Made by a program: the position numbers and the translations under genes. DNA of 64,000 bases, from contig DASXNV010000060.1 in the NCBI GenBank assembly GCA_036494815.1, forward strand, positions 22,838-86,837, given 5' to 3'. Each line of letters opens with the position of its first letter. The stretch's first letter is position 1. The notes below the pieces were generated by a model. The model saw only the letters and a program-made list of their open reading frames with translations, made no database searches and was not told where the DNA came from. Below, in pieces: positions 54,086 through 62,971 of this stretch. The stretch comes from Poindextera sp036494815 (GTDB lineage: Bacteria > Pseudomonadota > Alphaproteobacteria > Caulobacterales > Caulobacteraceae).

Positions 54086-55278
54086 CGCACCAGCTCGCGC
54101 ATGGCTTTGTCGAGGCCTTCGATGGTCAGGGGATACATGCGGTCATTCATGATCTGGCGGATCACACCGATAGAGGGGGTGTAGTCCCAATGGCGTTCAC
54201 CGGTGGGGTTGAGCCAGACCACGCTATCGTAGATCTGGCTGATGCGGTCCAGCCAGATGGCGCCGGCCTCCTCGTTCCAATGCTCCACCGAGCCACCCGG
54301 ATAGGTGATCTCGTAGGGGCTCATGGTGGCGTCGCCGACGAAGATGATCTTGTAGTCCCGGCCGTACTTGTGCAGCACGTCCCAGGTGTCGAGCTTTTCC
54401 ACATTGCGGCGGCGATTGTCCTTCCACACGCTCTCATAGACGCAGTTGTGGAAGTAGAAGAACTCCATGGTCTTGAACTCGGTCTTGGCGGCCGAGAACA
54501 GCTCCTCGCAGAGCTTGATGTGGCTGTCCATCGAGCCGCCGATATCGAAGAACAGCAGCACCTTGATGGCGTTGCGCCGCTCGGGGCGCAGGACGATGTC
54601 GAGATAGCCTTTGTTGGCCGTGCCCTTGATCGAGCCGTCCATGTCCAGTTCGTCCGCCGCGCCCTGGCGGGCGAACTTGCGCAGTCGGCGCAGGGCGATC
54701 TTGATGTTGCGAGTGCCCAACTCGACCGTATCGTCGAGGTTTTTGTATTCGCGCTTGTCCCAGACCTTGATCGCCTTGCCGTGGCGGCCCTTGTCCTGGC
54801 CGATGCGGATGCCTTCGGGGTGGAAGCCGTTGGCGCCGATGGGCGAGGTTCCGCCCTTGCCGCGGCCGCCCTTCTTGCCGTCTTCGTCACCGTCGCCGTC
54901 TTCGCCGTCTTCCTTCTGCTGGCGCATGCGCTCGGCGAGCATCTCCATCAGCTTGTCGAAGCCGCCCATGGCCTCGATCTGCTCGCGCTCCTCGGGCGTG
55001 AGGAACTTGTCGGAGAGGGCCTTCAGCCACTCGGCGGGAATGTCGGACATGCCGCCGTCGCTGAGCTTTTCCAGGCCCTTGAACACGTGACCGAACACCT
55101 TGTCGAATTTGTCCAGGTTGCGCTCATCCTTCACCAAGGCGGCGCGCGACAGGTAGTAGAAATCGTCCACCGACTTGTCGATCACGTCCCGATCGAGGGC
55201 CTCGATCAGCATCAGATATTCTTTCAACGTCACCGGCACCTTGGCCTGACGCAGCTCGTTGAAGAAGTTCATGAACAT
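54082..55278 (-). CDS. VWA domain protein of the CoxE/YehP-like group
   Basis: The 398-residue cytoplasmic protein has a helical N-terminal region, an acidic/Gly-rich linker (EDGEDGDGDEDGKKGGRGKG near 125-145), and a C-terminal VWA domain. The MIDAS region reads LLFFDIGGSMDSH (DxGGS in place of DxSxS). Related VWA proteins work with a MoxR/AAA ATPase to load metal cofactors, but no such ATPase lies in this window. ATG 55278 is favoured; ATG 55272 is close. The TetR gene downstream overlaps by 4 bp. Confidence 0.85.
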   Translation of the reverse strand: MFMNFFNELRQAKVPVTLKEYLMLIEALDRDVIDKSVDDFYYLSRAALVKDERNLDKFDKVFGHVFKGLEKLSDGGMSDIPAEWLKALSDKFLTPEEREQIEAMGGFDKLMEMLAERMRQQKEDGEDGDGDEDGKKGGRGKGGTSPIGANGFHPEGIRIGQDKGRHGKAIKVWDKREYKNLDDTVELGTRNIKIALRRLRKFARQGAADELDMDGSIKGTANKGYLDIVLRPERRNAIKVLLFFDIGGSMDSHIKLCEELFSAAKTEFKTMEFFYFHNCVYESVWKDNRRRNVEKLDTWDVLHKYGRDYKIIFVGDATMSPYEITYPGGSVEHWNEEAGAIWLDRISQIYDSVVWLNPTGERHWDYTPSIGVIRQIMNDRMYPLTIEGLDKAMRELVR

Positions 55279-55420
55279 GGCTGAGCCCTGGGTTCGAACG
55301 GTCGTTTGGAACAAGATTGACCGCCCGAACGCCCGAAGTCCAGTCAGGATGCCGTCGCAGGGCCTTCAAGAGGCCTCAACGCCGCGATTGGGTGCGGCGC
55401 GGACGATGTCCAGGCAGGAT

Positions 55421-55957
55421 TCAGGTGGGATCCCGCCTCAGGATGAACTCGTGGTCGCGCACGGTTCCAACCGGGAATTCGTATTCACCGACCTTTGAGA
55501 ACCCGTGGCGGCCATAGAGCCTCTGTGCGCCGTGGTTTCCCGACCAGACGCCTATCCATAGGGCGCGGCCGGGCTTGTTCAGCCAGTCGAGCGCGGTCTG
55601 CATCATCCGTGCGCCGAGGCCAGAGCCCTGCGCCTCCGGCCGCACATAGATTCGCCACAACTCGCCGCATTCCGGCGTGACCTCGGGGTGAGGCAGATGG
55701 CAGGGGCCGACCAGGGCGTACCCGATCGCCTGGCTGTCGCGCTCGGCGATCCACAGGCCAAAGTCCGGATTCTCCGCCCATTCGGCGTATCGCTCCGGCG
55801 TGTGGCTCTCGGCCTGGAACGCGGCCAGATCCTCCGGCGGATAGAGATGGCCGAAAGTGGCGGCGAAGGTTTCGCGGCCAAGCTCGGTCAGGCGTCGGGC
55901 GTCCGCCGGCGTCGCGGGGCGCAGGGTGATGCTTTTGGGGTCGGTCAGGTCGCTCAT
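55421..55957 (-). CDS. GNAT family N-acetyltransferase
   Basis: The 178-residue protein has the acetyl-CoA-binding motif A RIYVRPEAQGSGLGARMM and the C-terminal WSGNHGAQRLYGRHGFSKVG. It is a typical single-domain GNAT; the closest type is the L-amino acid N-acyltransferase-like group. ATG 55957 (MSDLTDPK) is preferred to an ATG 15 bp upstream. The substrate is unknown. It lies divergent from the HDAC-like gene. Confidence 0.88.
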   Translation of the reverse strand: MSDLTDPKSITLRPATPADARRLTELGRETFAATFGHLYPPEDLAAFQAESHTPERYAEWAENPDFGLWIAERDSQAIGYALVGPCHLPHPEVTPECGELWRIYVRPEAQGSGLGARMMQTALDWLNKPGRALWIGVWSGNHGAQRLYGRHGFSKVGEYEFPVGTVRDHEFILRRDPT

Positions 55958-56019
55958 GGCTTCATTTCGCACGTCGCGGGGCTTCTTGGAATCGGTGGAA
56001 CTGAGGCAGAGTGGCGCGC

Positions 56020-56940
56020 ATGAGCATCGCCCTCTTCACCCATCCAGATATGCTGGGCCATGTGGCCGGGCGCAACCACGTCGAACAGCCCGACCGGTTG
56101 CGCTCGGTGCTGGGGGCCCTGGATGACGCCAGTGACCTGGACCTGGATCGCCGCGAGGCGCCGGTGGTCGATCCCGCCGACCTGATCCGCGTGCACCCGC
56201 AATCCTATGTGGATCTGATCGCCGCCAAGGCTCCGGCCAGCGGTTTCGTCAAGCTGGATCCGGACACGGGCATGTCGCCGGGCACCCTGTTGGCCGCGCG
56301 CCGGGCGGCTGGCGGCGTGGCGGCGGCGGTGCGGGCTGTTGCGGAGGGGCAGGCCGAGCGCGCCTTTTGCGCGGTTCGCCCGCCCGGCCACCATGCCGAG
56401 CCGGATCAGTCCATGGGCTTTTGCCTGTTCTCCAATGTGGCCGTGGCCGCCCGCGTGGCCCAGGCGGAGGGCTATGCTCGCGTCGCCGTAGTGGATTTCG
56501 ACGTACACCACGGCAACGGCACCCAGGCGGCGTTCGAGACCGATCCCAGCCTGTTTTTCGCCTCGGTGCACCAATGGCCGCTGTATCCGGGCACGGGCGC
56601 GCCGTCCGAACATGGGGTAGGCAATATTTTCAACGCGGTCGCCCCGCCCCAGGCAGATCGCGCAACTTGGCGAGCGGCTTTCGAAAGCCTGATGGCCCCG
56701 CTGGACGCCTTCGCCCCCGATCTGATCCTGATTTCGGCCGGATTCGACGCCCACCGGCTCGATCCCCTGGCCGAACAGGCGCTGGAGGCCGAGGACTATA
56801 GCTGGGCCACGCGGGCCATCGTCTCAGTGGCCAAGGCCCGCTGCGGCGGGCGTATTGTGTCCTCGCTCGAAGGCGGTTACGACCTGATGGCGCTTGGCCA
56901 ATCCGCCCTGGCGCACGTGCGGGCGCTTGAGGAGGGGTAG
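56020..56940 (+). CDS. Histone-deacetylase-like (AcuC/HdaH) amidohydrolase
   Basis: The 306-residue metal enzyme has the paired catalytic His in RPPGHHAEPDQSMGFCLF, the metal ligands in VVDFDVHHGNGTQAAF and the motif LISAGFDAHRLDPL. This is the class II histone deacetylase / acetylpolyamine amidohydrolase fold. Bacterial members remove acyl groups from small molecules or proteins. ATG 56020 is chosen over the upstream in-frame GTG at 56011. It stands directly before the histidine phosphatase gene. Confidence 0.92.
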   Translation: MSIALFTHPDMLGHVAGRNHVEQPDRLRSVLGALDDASDLDLDRREAPVVDPADLIRVHPQSYVDLIAAKAPASGFVKLDPDTGMSPGTLLAARRAAGGVAAAVRAVAEGQAERAFCAVRPPGHHAEPDQSMGFCLFSNVAVAARVAQAEGYARVAVVDFDVHHGNGTQAAFETDPSLFFASVHQWPLYPGTGAPSEHGVGNIFNAVAPPQADRATWRAAFESLMAPLDAFAPDLILISAGFDAHRLDPLAEQALEAEDYSWATRAIVSVAKARCGGRIVSSLEGGYDLMALGQSALAHVRALEEG

Positions 56941-56981
56941 GACATGAGCGGCTCGCCATCGGTGCGAGAAGGCTCCGTTCT

Positions 56982-57638
56982 GTGAACATGCCGACGGATT
57001 CGATCCGCCCCCTAAACCCCGCCGCGAACCTGCCGGTCTCCAACCCGGCGGGCGCGCCTGCGAGGCCTCACTCAGGCGCTATCTTCACCATCCGGCACGG
57101 CCGACCCAATCTGTCGCGCAAGGTGATGCTCAACGCGGCGGAATATGCCGCCTGGTGGGCGCGCTACGAAGAGACCGGCCTTAAGCCCGGCCAGACGCCG
57201 CCGCCCGCCCTGTTGGACATGGCCAGCGGCGCGGCGGTGATTCTCTGCTCGCCACGGATCCGGGCCATCGAGACCGCCCAGGCCATCACCCAGGAGCGCG
57301 GCTTCGACATCGATCCGATGCTGATCGAGGCCCCGCTGCCTCCGCCGCACTGGCCGGACTGGCTGCGCTTGGCGCCGTTCCTGTGGGGCATCATCGCGCG
57401 CTTCTGGTGGTGGTATTTCAATCAGCACGAAGGTCAGGAAAGCCGCGCCCAGGCCGAGGCCCGCGCTGACGCCATGGCCGCTCGCCTGGGCGAAATGGCG
57501 CTGCAGGGCGACGTGATGGTGGTCGCCCACGGCTTCTTCAACACCCTGATCCGCCGCTATCTGAAAAAGCGTGGCTGGAAGGTGGTCGAGAGCCAGCGGG
57601 GGCTGACCTACTGGTGCTCGCGCCGCCTGGAGCGCTGA
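56982..57638 (+). CDS. Histidine phosphatase family protein
   Basis: The 218-residue protein has the RHG motif FTIRHGRPN with His39, the second conserved Arg in CSPRIRAIETAQ, and the later His in VVAHGFFN. This is the phosphoglycerate-mutase-like histidine phosphatase fold. A strongly aromatic stretch (WGIIARFWWWYFNQHEG) in the middle is unusual and might touch the membrane. The start is GTG 56982 or ATG 56988. Its last 31 bp overlap the convergent GrpB gene. Confidence 0.82.
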   Translation: MNMPTDSIRPLNPAANLPVSNPAGAPARPHSGAIFTIRHGRPNLSRKVMLNAAEYAAWWARYEETGLKPGQTPPPALLDMASGAAVILCSPRIRAIETAQAITQERGFDIDPMLIEAPLPPPHWPDWLRLAPFLWGIIARFWWWYFNQHEGQESRAQAEARADAMAARLGEMALQGDVMVVAHGFFNTLIRRYLKKRGWKVVESQRGLTYWCSRRLER

Positions 57639-58186
57639 CTTTCCGGCCACCAGGCCAGGGCGCGTGTCTGGCAGGCGACGATCCAGTCCGATTTCGCTCC
57701 ATTATAAGCCAGCATGTCGTGGGGATGCGTTGTGGCCGCGCGCAGCTTCTCCGCTTCATAGGCGGCTGCTTCCTCCGGGTGCGCGCGCAGATAGTCGCGA
57801 AAGGCCAGATGACGGCCGATCTCAGTCGATCCGTCCTGATAGGCGTGCACATGGACGAGTCGCCGACCGCTCGCCGGATCGTTCAGCACGCAAAAGCGCC
57901 GGCCTGGCAGGCCGAATTCGCCGCGCCAGTCATAGCCCAGAGCGCGAACCTCCATCTCCTGGGCGTCCAGCGCCGACAGATCGCGCACCACCGGTATCAG
58001 ATCGATGATCGGCTTGGCGCGAATCGAAGAAATAGCGGTCGAGCCGATGTGGTGGGTGACCAGCAGATTGTCGCCCAGAAGCGCGGCCGAGCGGCGCGCC
58101 TCGTGGTCGGCCAGCTGCGCCCAGGCGGGATCGTGGGCCAAAAGCTCCACCGCAATACGCTCGGAGGCGGGACGAAAGGCGGGCAT
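57608..58186 (-). CDS. GrpB/UPF0157 family nucleotidyltransferase-like protein
   Basis: The 192-residue protein shows the GrpB pattern: ELLAHDPAWAQL, then THHIGSTAISSIRAKPIIDL (GS motif of the nucleotidyltransferase fold, with Asp at the end), and CVLNDPASGRRLVHVHAYQ. ATG 58186 is chosen because homologs begin shortly before the HDPxW word. The biochemical role is unknown. It converges on the histidine phosphatase gene with a 31-bp overlap. Confidence 0.88.
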   Translation of the reverse strand: MPAFRPASERIAVELLAHDPAWAQLADHEARRSAALLGDNLLVTHHIGSTAISSIRAKPIIDLIPVVRDLSALDAQEMEVRALGYDWRGEFGLPGRRFCVLNDPASGRRLVHVHAYQDGSTEIGRHLAFRDYLRAHPEEAAAYEAEKLRAATTHPHDMLAYNGAKSDWIVACQTRALAWWPESQRSRRREHQ

Positions 58187-58268
58187 CAATGGCGCTCTGT
58201 TGCTCAAAACCGGTTTCCACTCTCGGCGAACAGGCTCTAAGTTGCAGCCGAATTCGAGTTGGACCTCC

Positions 58269-58511
58269 ATGCCTGACACCGCCGACATCGCCGCGCTGAC
58301 CTTCGAACAGGCCCTGGCCGAGCTCGAAAAGATCGTCGGCGCGCTGGAGTCCGGCCAGGCGCCGCTGGAAGCCTCCATCGAGATGTATGAGCGCGGTGCG
58401 GCCTTGAAGGGCCATTGCGAAAAGCGCCTGGAAGCCGCCCGCCTCCGGGTCGAGAAGATCGTGGTGGGCCCCCAAGGGGTGGTCGGCGCCGAACCGGCCG
58501 AGTTTTCCTGA
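58269..58511 (+). CDS. xseB: Exodeoxyribonuclease VII small subunit
   Basis: The 80-residue protein has the XseB pattern LTFEQALAELEKIVGALESG and SIEMYERGAALKGHCEKRL, split over two helices of a coiled hairpin. Several copies bind the XseA large subunit to make exonuclease VII, which degrades single-stranded DNA. ATG 58269 is the standard start; a longer frame upstream lies antisense to GrpB. The ispA gene follows after 5 bp, so the genes form an operon with dxs. Confidence 0.93.
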   Translation: MPDTADIAALTFEQALAELEKIVGALESGQAPLEASIEMYERGAALKGHCEKRLEAARLRVEKIVVGPQGVVGAEPAEFS

Positions 58512-58516
58512 GCGGT

Positions 58517-59404
58517 ATGAGCGACTCGCTCACCCAGCGAATCGCCGAGGCCGCCGATCTCGTCACTGTCGCTCTCGACGCGCTATTGCCGCGCGGGGAG
58601 GGGCCCGAGCAGCGCCTGACCGAGGCCATGCGCTACGCCGCCCTGGGGCCGGGCAAGCGGTTGCGGCCGTTTTTCGCCATCGAAACCGCCCGCATGTTCG
58701 GGGTCGAGGAGCGGCCGGTGCTCCGCGCCGCCTGCGCGCTCGAATGCGTCCACGCCTACAGCCTGGTGCATGACGATCTGCCCTGCATGGACGATGACGA
58801 CCTGCGGCGCGGCCGTCCCACCGTGCACCGCGCCTATGACGAGGCGACCGCGGTTCTGGCCGGCGACGCCCTGCAGGCGGCCGCGTTCGAAATCATGGCC
58901 CATCCGGACACCCATCCCGACGGGTCGATCCGCGCCGAACTCGTCCGTAGGCTGGCTGTGGCCTGTGGCGCCAAAGGCATGGTCGGCGGACAAATGATCG
59001 ATCTGTTGGGTGTCGGCGGCGACCTCGGCGCCATCGCGCGAATGCAGCGGATGAAGACCGGCGCCCTGATCGCCTGCGCTTTCGACCTGCCCCTGGTGAT
59101 CGCCCATGCGCAGGACAACGCCCGCCAAGCATTGGCCGCTTTCGCCCAGGACCTGGGGCTTGCCTATCAGATCGTCGATGATTCGCTCGACGCGGATGGC
59201 GAAGAAGACCTGCTTGGCAAGGCGGCGAGGGGAAAGGATGGCGCCCCAGGGAAGGTCAATTTCGTCACCCTGCTAGGGGTTGACGCAGCGCGCGAGCGGG
59301 TGGACTTGCTAACAGTTCAGGCCAAGGCGCATCTGGACATGTTCGGCGCCGACGCCAAATACCTGAGGGACAGCGTCGATTTCGTGCTAGATCGCCGCCA
59401 TTAA
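58517..59404 (+). CDS. ispA: Farnesyl/geranyl diphosphate synthase
   Basis: The 295-residue prenyltransferase has the first aspartate-rich motif DDLPCMDDDDLRRGRPTVH (cut at 19 residues), GKRLRPFFAIE before it, and the second motif DDSLDADGEEDLLGK. It joins IPP to DMAPP and GPP in the cytoplasm to give C15 farnesyl diphosphate. The two residues before the first Asp motif (VH) and the CxxD-like insert fit bacterial IspA. It lies between xseB and dxs, the common alphaproteobacterial order. Confidence 0.94.
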   Translation: MSDSLTQRIAEAADLVTVALDALLPRGEGPEQRLTEAMRYAALGPGKRLRPFFAIETARMFGVEERPVLRAACALECVHAYSLVHDDLPCMDDDDLRRGRPTVHRAYDEATAVLAGDALQAAAFEIMAHPDTHPDGSIRAELVRRLAVACGAKGMVGGQMIDLLGVGGDLGAIARMQRMKTGALIACAFDLPLVIAHAQDNARQALAAFAQDLGLAYQIVDDSLDADGEEDLLGKAARGKDGAPGKVNFVTLLGVDAARERVDLLTVQAKAHLDMFGADAKYLRDSVDFVLDRRH

Positions 59405-59439
59405 CATTTGGAAGGTCGGGCGGGTGCGCCCGAAGTGCG

Positions 59440-61353
59440 ATGGCCCCAACCACACCCCTTCTCGACACGATTCACTCCCCCGCGGACATGAGCCGCCTGA
59501 GTCTCAATGAGCTGAGACAACTGGCCGATGAAGTCCGTGCCGAGACGATCCAAGCGGTATCAGTCACGGGCGGCCACCTGGGCGCGGGCCTGGGCGTGGT
59601 CGAACTGACCGTGGCCCTGCATCACGTGTTCGATACGCCCAAGGACGTCCTGATCTGGGATGTCGGCCACCAGGCTTATCCGCACAAGATCCTCACTGGC
59701 CGGCGGGACCGCATCCGCACCCTGCGCCAGGGCGGCGGCCTGTCCGGCTTCACCAAACGGGCCGAGAGCGACTACGACCCGTTTGGCGCGGCCCATGCTG
59801 CGACCTCGATCTCGGCGGCCCTTGGCTTCGCCGTGGCTCGCGACCAGCGTGGCGAGAGCAACAAGGTCATCGCCGTGATCGGCGACGGCTCCATGAGCGC
59901 CGGCATGGCCTATGAAGCCATGAACAACGCCGCTCATGCGACCAAGGACCTGATCGTCGTGCTCAACGACAACGACATGTCCATCGCCCCCCCGGTGGGC
60001 GGGATGAGCGCCTATCTGGCCCGTCAGGTCTCCGGCAGCGCCTATCGCTCCCTGCGCAAGCTTGGCCGCCACATGGCCGGCGCACTGCCCAAGCCTTTGA
60101 AGGAAGCGGCCCGCAAGGCCGAGGAATACGGCCGCGGCATGGTCACCGGCGGCACCTTCTTCGAGGAGCTGGGCTTCTACTATGTGGGCCCGATCGACGG
60201 GCACAATCTGGAGCACCTCGTTCCGGTGCTGAAGAACGTCCACGAAATGACCGACAAGCCGGTCCTAGTCCACGTGGTCACCCAAAAGGGCAAGGGCTAC
60301 GCTCCGGCCGAGAACGCCGCCGACAAGTACCACGGCGTGGTCAAGTTCGACGTGGTCACCGGCCAGCAGTCCAAGGTTCCGGCCAACGCCTTGAGCTATC
60401 AGAAGGTGTTTGGCATTGAGCTGACCCGTCAGGGCGAGAAGGACGAACGCATCATCGGCATCACCGCCGCCATGCCGTCGGGCACCAGCATCGATATCTT
60501 CGCCGAGAAGTTCCCCAACCGGGCCTTCGACGTGGGCATCGCCGAACAACACGCGGTGACCTTCGCCGCGGGCTTGGCGGCGGACGGGATGAAGCCGTTC
60601 GCGGCCATCTATTCCACCTTCCTGCAGCGCGGCTATGATCAGGTGGTCCACGACGTGGCCATCCAGAAGCTGCCGGTGCGCTTCGCCATCGACCGCGCTG
60701 GTCTGGTGGGCGCCGACGGACCGACCCATGCCGGTTCGTTCGACCTGGGCTTTCTGGGCCAGCTGCCGGGCTTTGTGATCATGGGCCCGTCTGACGAGGC
60801 CGAGCTCAGCCACATGGTGGCGACGGCCGCGACCATCGACGACGCCCCCAGCGCCATCCGCTATCCGCGCGGCGAGGGCACCGGGGTCGGCATCCCCGAC
60901 GTGGCCGAGATCCTGCAGATCGGCAAGGGCCGGATCGTGCGCGAGGGCACAGCCGTGGCCATCCTCTCCTTTGGCACGCGCCTGCAGGAATCCCTGCGCG
61001 CCGCCGATATGCTGGCGGCCCGCGGCATCTCGGTCACCGTGGCCGACGCCCGCTTCGCCAAGCCGCTGGACGAGGATCTGGTTCTGCGCCTGGCGCGTGA
61101 GCACGAGGCCCTGATCACGGTCGAAGAAGGCGCCGTCGGCGGCTTCGGCGCCTTCGTGCTGCACCTTCTGGCCGATCGCGGCGCCTTGGACTCTGGATTG
61201 AAGATCCGGACCCTGACCTTGCCGGATACGTTCCAGGACCACGACAAGCCCGAGATCATGTACGCCTTGGCCGGCCTCGACGCCGACGGCATCGCCCGTG
61301 CGGCCCTGTCGGCCCTGGGTGTTGAACGCGGTAAGGCCGGTCTGCGGGCCTGA
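59440..61353 (+). CDS. dxs: 1-deoxy-D-xylulose-5-phosphate synthase
   Basis: The 637-residue enzyme makes DXP from pyruvate and glyceraldehyde 3-phosphate, the first step of the MEP isoprenoid pathway. It shows the thiamine diphosphate motif GDGSMSAGMAYEAMNNA (about 148-164), HQAYPHKILTGRR, the catalytic Glu in FDVGIAEQHAVTFAAG, and DRAGLVGADGPTHAG. The length is standard. It ends before a bidirectional terminator. With ispA next to it, the pair supplies farnesyl diphosphate for quinones, undecaprenol and hopanoids. Confidence 0.97.
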   Translation: MAPTTPLLDTIHSPADMSRLSLNELRQLADEVRAETIQAVSVTGGHLGAGLGVVELTVALHHVFDTPKDVLIWDVGHQAYPHKILTGRRDRIRTLRQGGGLSGFTKRAESDYDPFGAAHAATSISAALGFAVARDQRGESNKVIAVIGDGSMSAGMAYEAMNNAAHATKDLIVVLNDNDMSIAPPVGGMSAYLARQVSGSAYRSLRKLGRHMAGALPKPLKEAARKAEEYGRGMVTGGTFFEELGFYYVGPIDGHNLEHLVPVLKNVHEMTDKPVLVHVVTQKGKGYAPAENAADKYHGVVKFDVVTGQQSKVPANALSYQKVFGIELTRQGEKDERIIGITAAMPSGTSIDIFAEKFPNRAFDVGIAEQHAVTFAAGLAADGMKPFAAIYSTFLQRGYDQVVHDVAIQKLPVRFAIDRAGLVGADGPTHAGSFDLGFLGQLPGFVIMGPSDEAELSHMVATAATIDDAPSAIRYPRGEGTGVGIPDVAEILQIGKGRIVREGTAVAILSFGTRLQESLRAADMLAARGISVTVADARFAKPLDEDLVLRLAREHEALITVEEGAVGGFGAFVLHLLADRGALDSGLKIRTLTLPDTFQDHDKPEIMYALAGLDADGIARAALSALGVERGKAGLRA

Positions 61354-61377
61354 GGCCTGCTCTGGCTCCAACAAAAG

Positions 61378-61407
61378 AGGCCTGATCGCCGCGAAGCGAT
61401 CAGGCCT
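61378..61407. terminator. Bidirectional rho-independent terminator between dxs and flgH
   Basis: AGGCCTGATCGC (61378-61389) and GCGATCAGGCCT (61396-61407) form a perfect 12-bp stem with a 6-base loop (CGCGAA). On the plus strand TTTG follows; on the minus strand CTTTTGTT follows. It can end transcripts of both convergent operons. Confidence 0.85.
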
Positions 61408-61430
61408 TTGTCATGTGAACATCAAGCCGG

Positions 61431-62171
61431 TTAGAACGGCGAGAACCGTTGCATCAGGGCGGTGGCGCCGGGGGTCTTTTGCACCGCCGCCAGATCACCC
61501 TGGCCGCCGTAGCTGATGCGGGCTTCGGCCAGCTGGGTGTGTAGGATGGTATTGGCCGAGGTGATGTCCTCGGGCCGCACGATGCCGGCCACGGTCAGCT
61601 CGCGCACGTCATTGTTGGTCTTCACCTGCTGGCGGCCCTGGATGACCATGTTGCCGTTGGGTAGGACCTGGGTGACCACGGCGGCGATGGTCAGGTTGAT
61701 CTGATCCTGCCGCGTGATCGTGCCTGTGCCCTGGGCGCTCAGGCTGGTGTTGGTGTTGACCGCGTTGGAGGGATCGAAGGCCTTGGGCAAAATTCTTCCA
61801 AGGGTGGATTCCAGGCCCAGGAAATTGGTGATGCCGGCCTTGTTGGCGCTGGTCTTGGTCGCCGCGGTGGCGTTGGAGATGTTAGCGCTATCGTTGATCT
61901 GCACCAGCACGGTTATGATGTCGCCGACGCGCTGGGCCCGCTGGTCGTGAAAAAATTGCCGGGCGCCGGTGCGCCACAGGGAATTGGCGGAGGCGGGCTG
62001 GGGCAGGGGCTCGCGCGAGGAGGCGCCGATGGGCAGGGCCTCGGTGGGCACCAGAGCCGACGGGTAGGACATGGGCTGCATCTGCGGCCCCTTCAGCGCG
62101 GTCGATACGCTGGAACAGGCGGCGAGGGGAGCAGCGGCGGCGAGCAGGACGATCATCAGGGGGCGGCGCAT
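61431..62171 (-). CDS. flgH: Flagellar L-ring protein FlgH
   Basis: The 246-residue lipoprotein has the signal LAAC with Cys near residue 19. The FlgH signature follows: SLWRTGARQFFHDQRAQRVG, DIITVLVQINDSANISN, and VLPNGNMVIQGRQQVKTNN. It forms the L ring in the outer membrane around the flagellar rod. It is the last gene of the flgF-flgG-flgA-flgH cluster and lies 13 bp behind flgA. flgI (P ring) is not in the window. Confidence 0.96.
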   Translation of the reverse strand: MRRPLMIVLLAAAAPLAACSSVSTALKGPQMQPMSYPSALVPTEALPIGASSREPLPQPASANSLWRTGARQFFHDQRAQRVGDIITVLVQINDSANISNATAATKTSANKAGITNFLGLESTLGRILPKAFDPSNAVNTNTSLSAQGTGTITRQDQINLTIAAVVTQVLPNGNMVIQGRQQVKTNNDVRELTVAGIVRPEDITSANTILHTQLAEARISYGGQGDLAAVQKTPGATALMQRFSPF

Positions 62172-62184
62172 GGCGGGCGGACCT

Positions 62185-62967
62185 TTAACGGGTGGCGAAC
62201 TGGAGGGGATTGGCGAAGGCGGGATTGGCGCGCAGCTGGTCGGCGGCGGGGCCGATCACGGCCTGATCGGGACCGACCGCGACGGCCTGGATCACTTTTT
62301 TGGAGGTCGTATTCAGAATGGCGACAGGTTCTCCGGCGGTGGCGGCGCTCAAGGCCTTGCCCTGCAGGGTTAGACTGATCCCGTCGGCGACAAAGGCGAC
62401 CTGGACCAGATCGTCGCGCTTGATCAACTGGGCGGCCGAGACGTCGTGACTGGCGGCGGCTGAGCCGGCGCGCAGCGGCCGCCTGGCCATCTTGCCGATC
62501 AGCGCGTCGGCGTCGCGCGGCATGTCCTGGGGCGCGGAAAAGGCCGCGACCTTGGCGTAGACCAGGTCGGTAGGCTGGACGATTTCCCCGGCCGCCAGGT
62601 TGCGGGCGTAGGTGAGGGCGTCGACCATCCGGCCCGCGGGCGCGGCGCCGCCGGCCGTGGGGCTGGATCCGTCGCTGCGCACGACGATACGACGAATGCC
62701 GTCTGGATTGCTCCAGTCCAGGCCATGGACATGGGCGATGCGTTGCACCTCGCCGGCGTCGAGCACGGCGTCCTGGCCCGCTGGCGCGCCATACCCGACC
62801 ATCACGGCGCTCGCCGCGCCGGGGTTGTCGAACAGATCGCCCAGGGTGACCGTACGGCCGCTGGCCAGGTCGGCCTTTAGCGAAACCGGCTGGCCCGCCA
62901 TGGCGGCGGAGGCGGAGGCCAGAACCAAGGCGGCGCCGACCAGCACTGATTGAAGGCGCGAAATCAT
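62185..62967 (-). CDS. flgA: Flagellar P-ring assembly chaperone FlgA
   Basis: The 260-residue exported protein has a signal peptide ending near SAAMA-GQ, and a C-terminal SAF/FlgA domain with GEIVQPTDLVYAKV, AGSAAASHDVSAAQLIKRDD and GISLTLQGKALSAATAGEPV. FlgA helps FlgI assemble into the P ring. An N-terminal domain of about 110 residues precedes it. It lies between flgG (4 bp upstream) and flgH. A Caulobacter-type gene order is seen. Confidence 0.93.
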   Translation of the reverse strand: MISRLQSVLVGAALVLASASAAMAGQPVSLKADLASGRTVTLGDLFDNPGAASAVMVGYGAPAGQDAVLDAGEVQRIAHVHGLDWSNPDGIRRIVVRSDGSSPTAGGAAPAGRMVDALTYARNLAAGEIVQPTDLVYAKVAAFSAPQDMPRDADALIGKMARRPLRAGSAAASHDVSAAQLIKRDDLVQVAFVADGISLTLQGKALSAATAGEPVAILNTTSKKVIQAVAVGPDQAVIGPAADQLRANPAFANPLQFATR

Positions 62968-62971
62968 GGTC

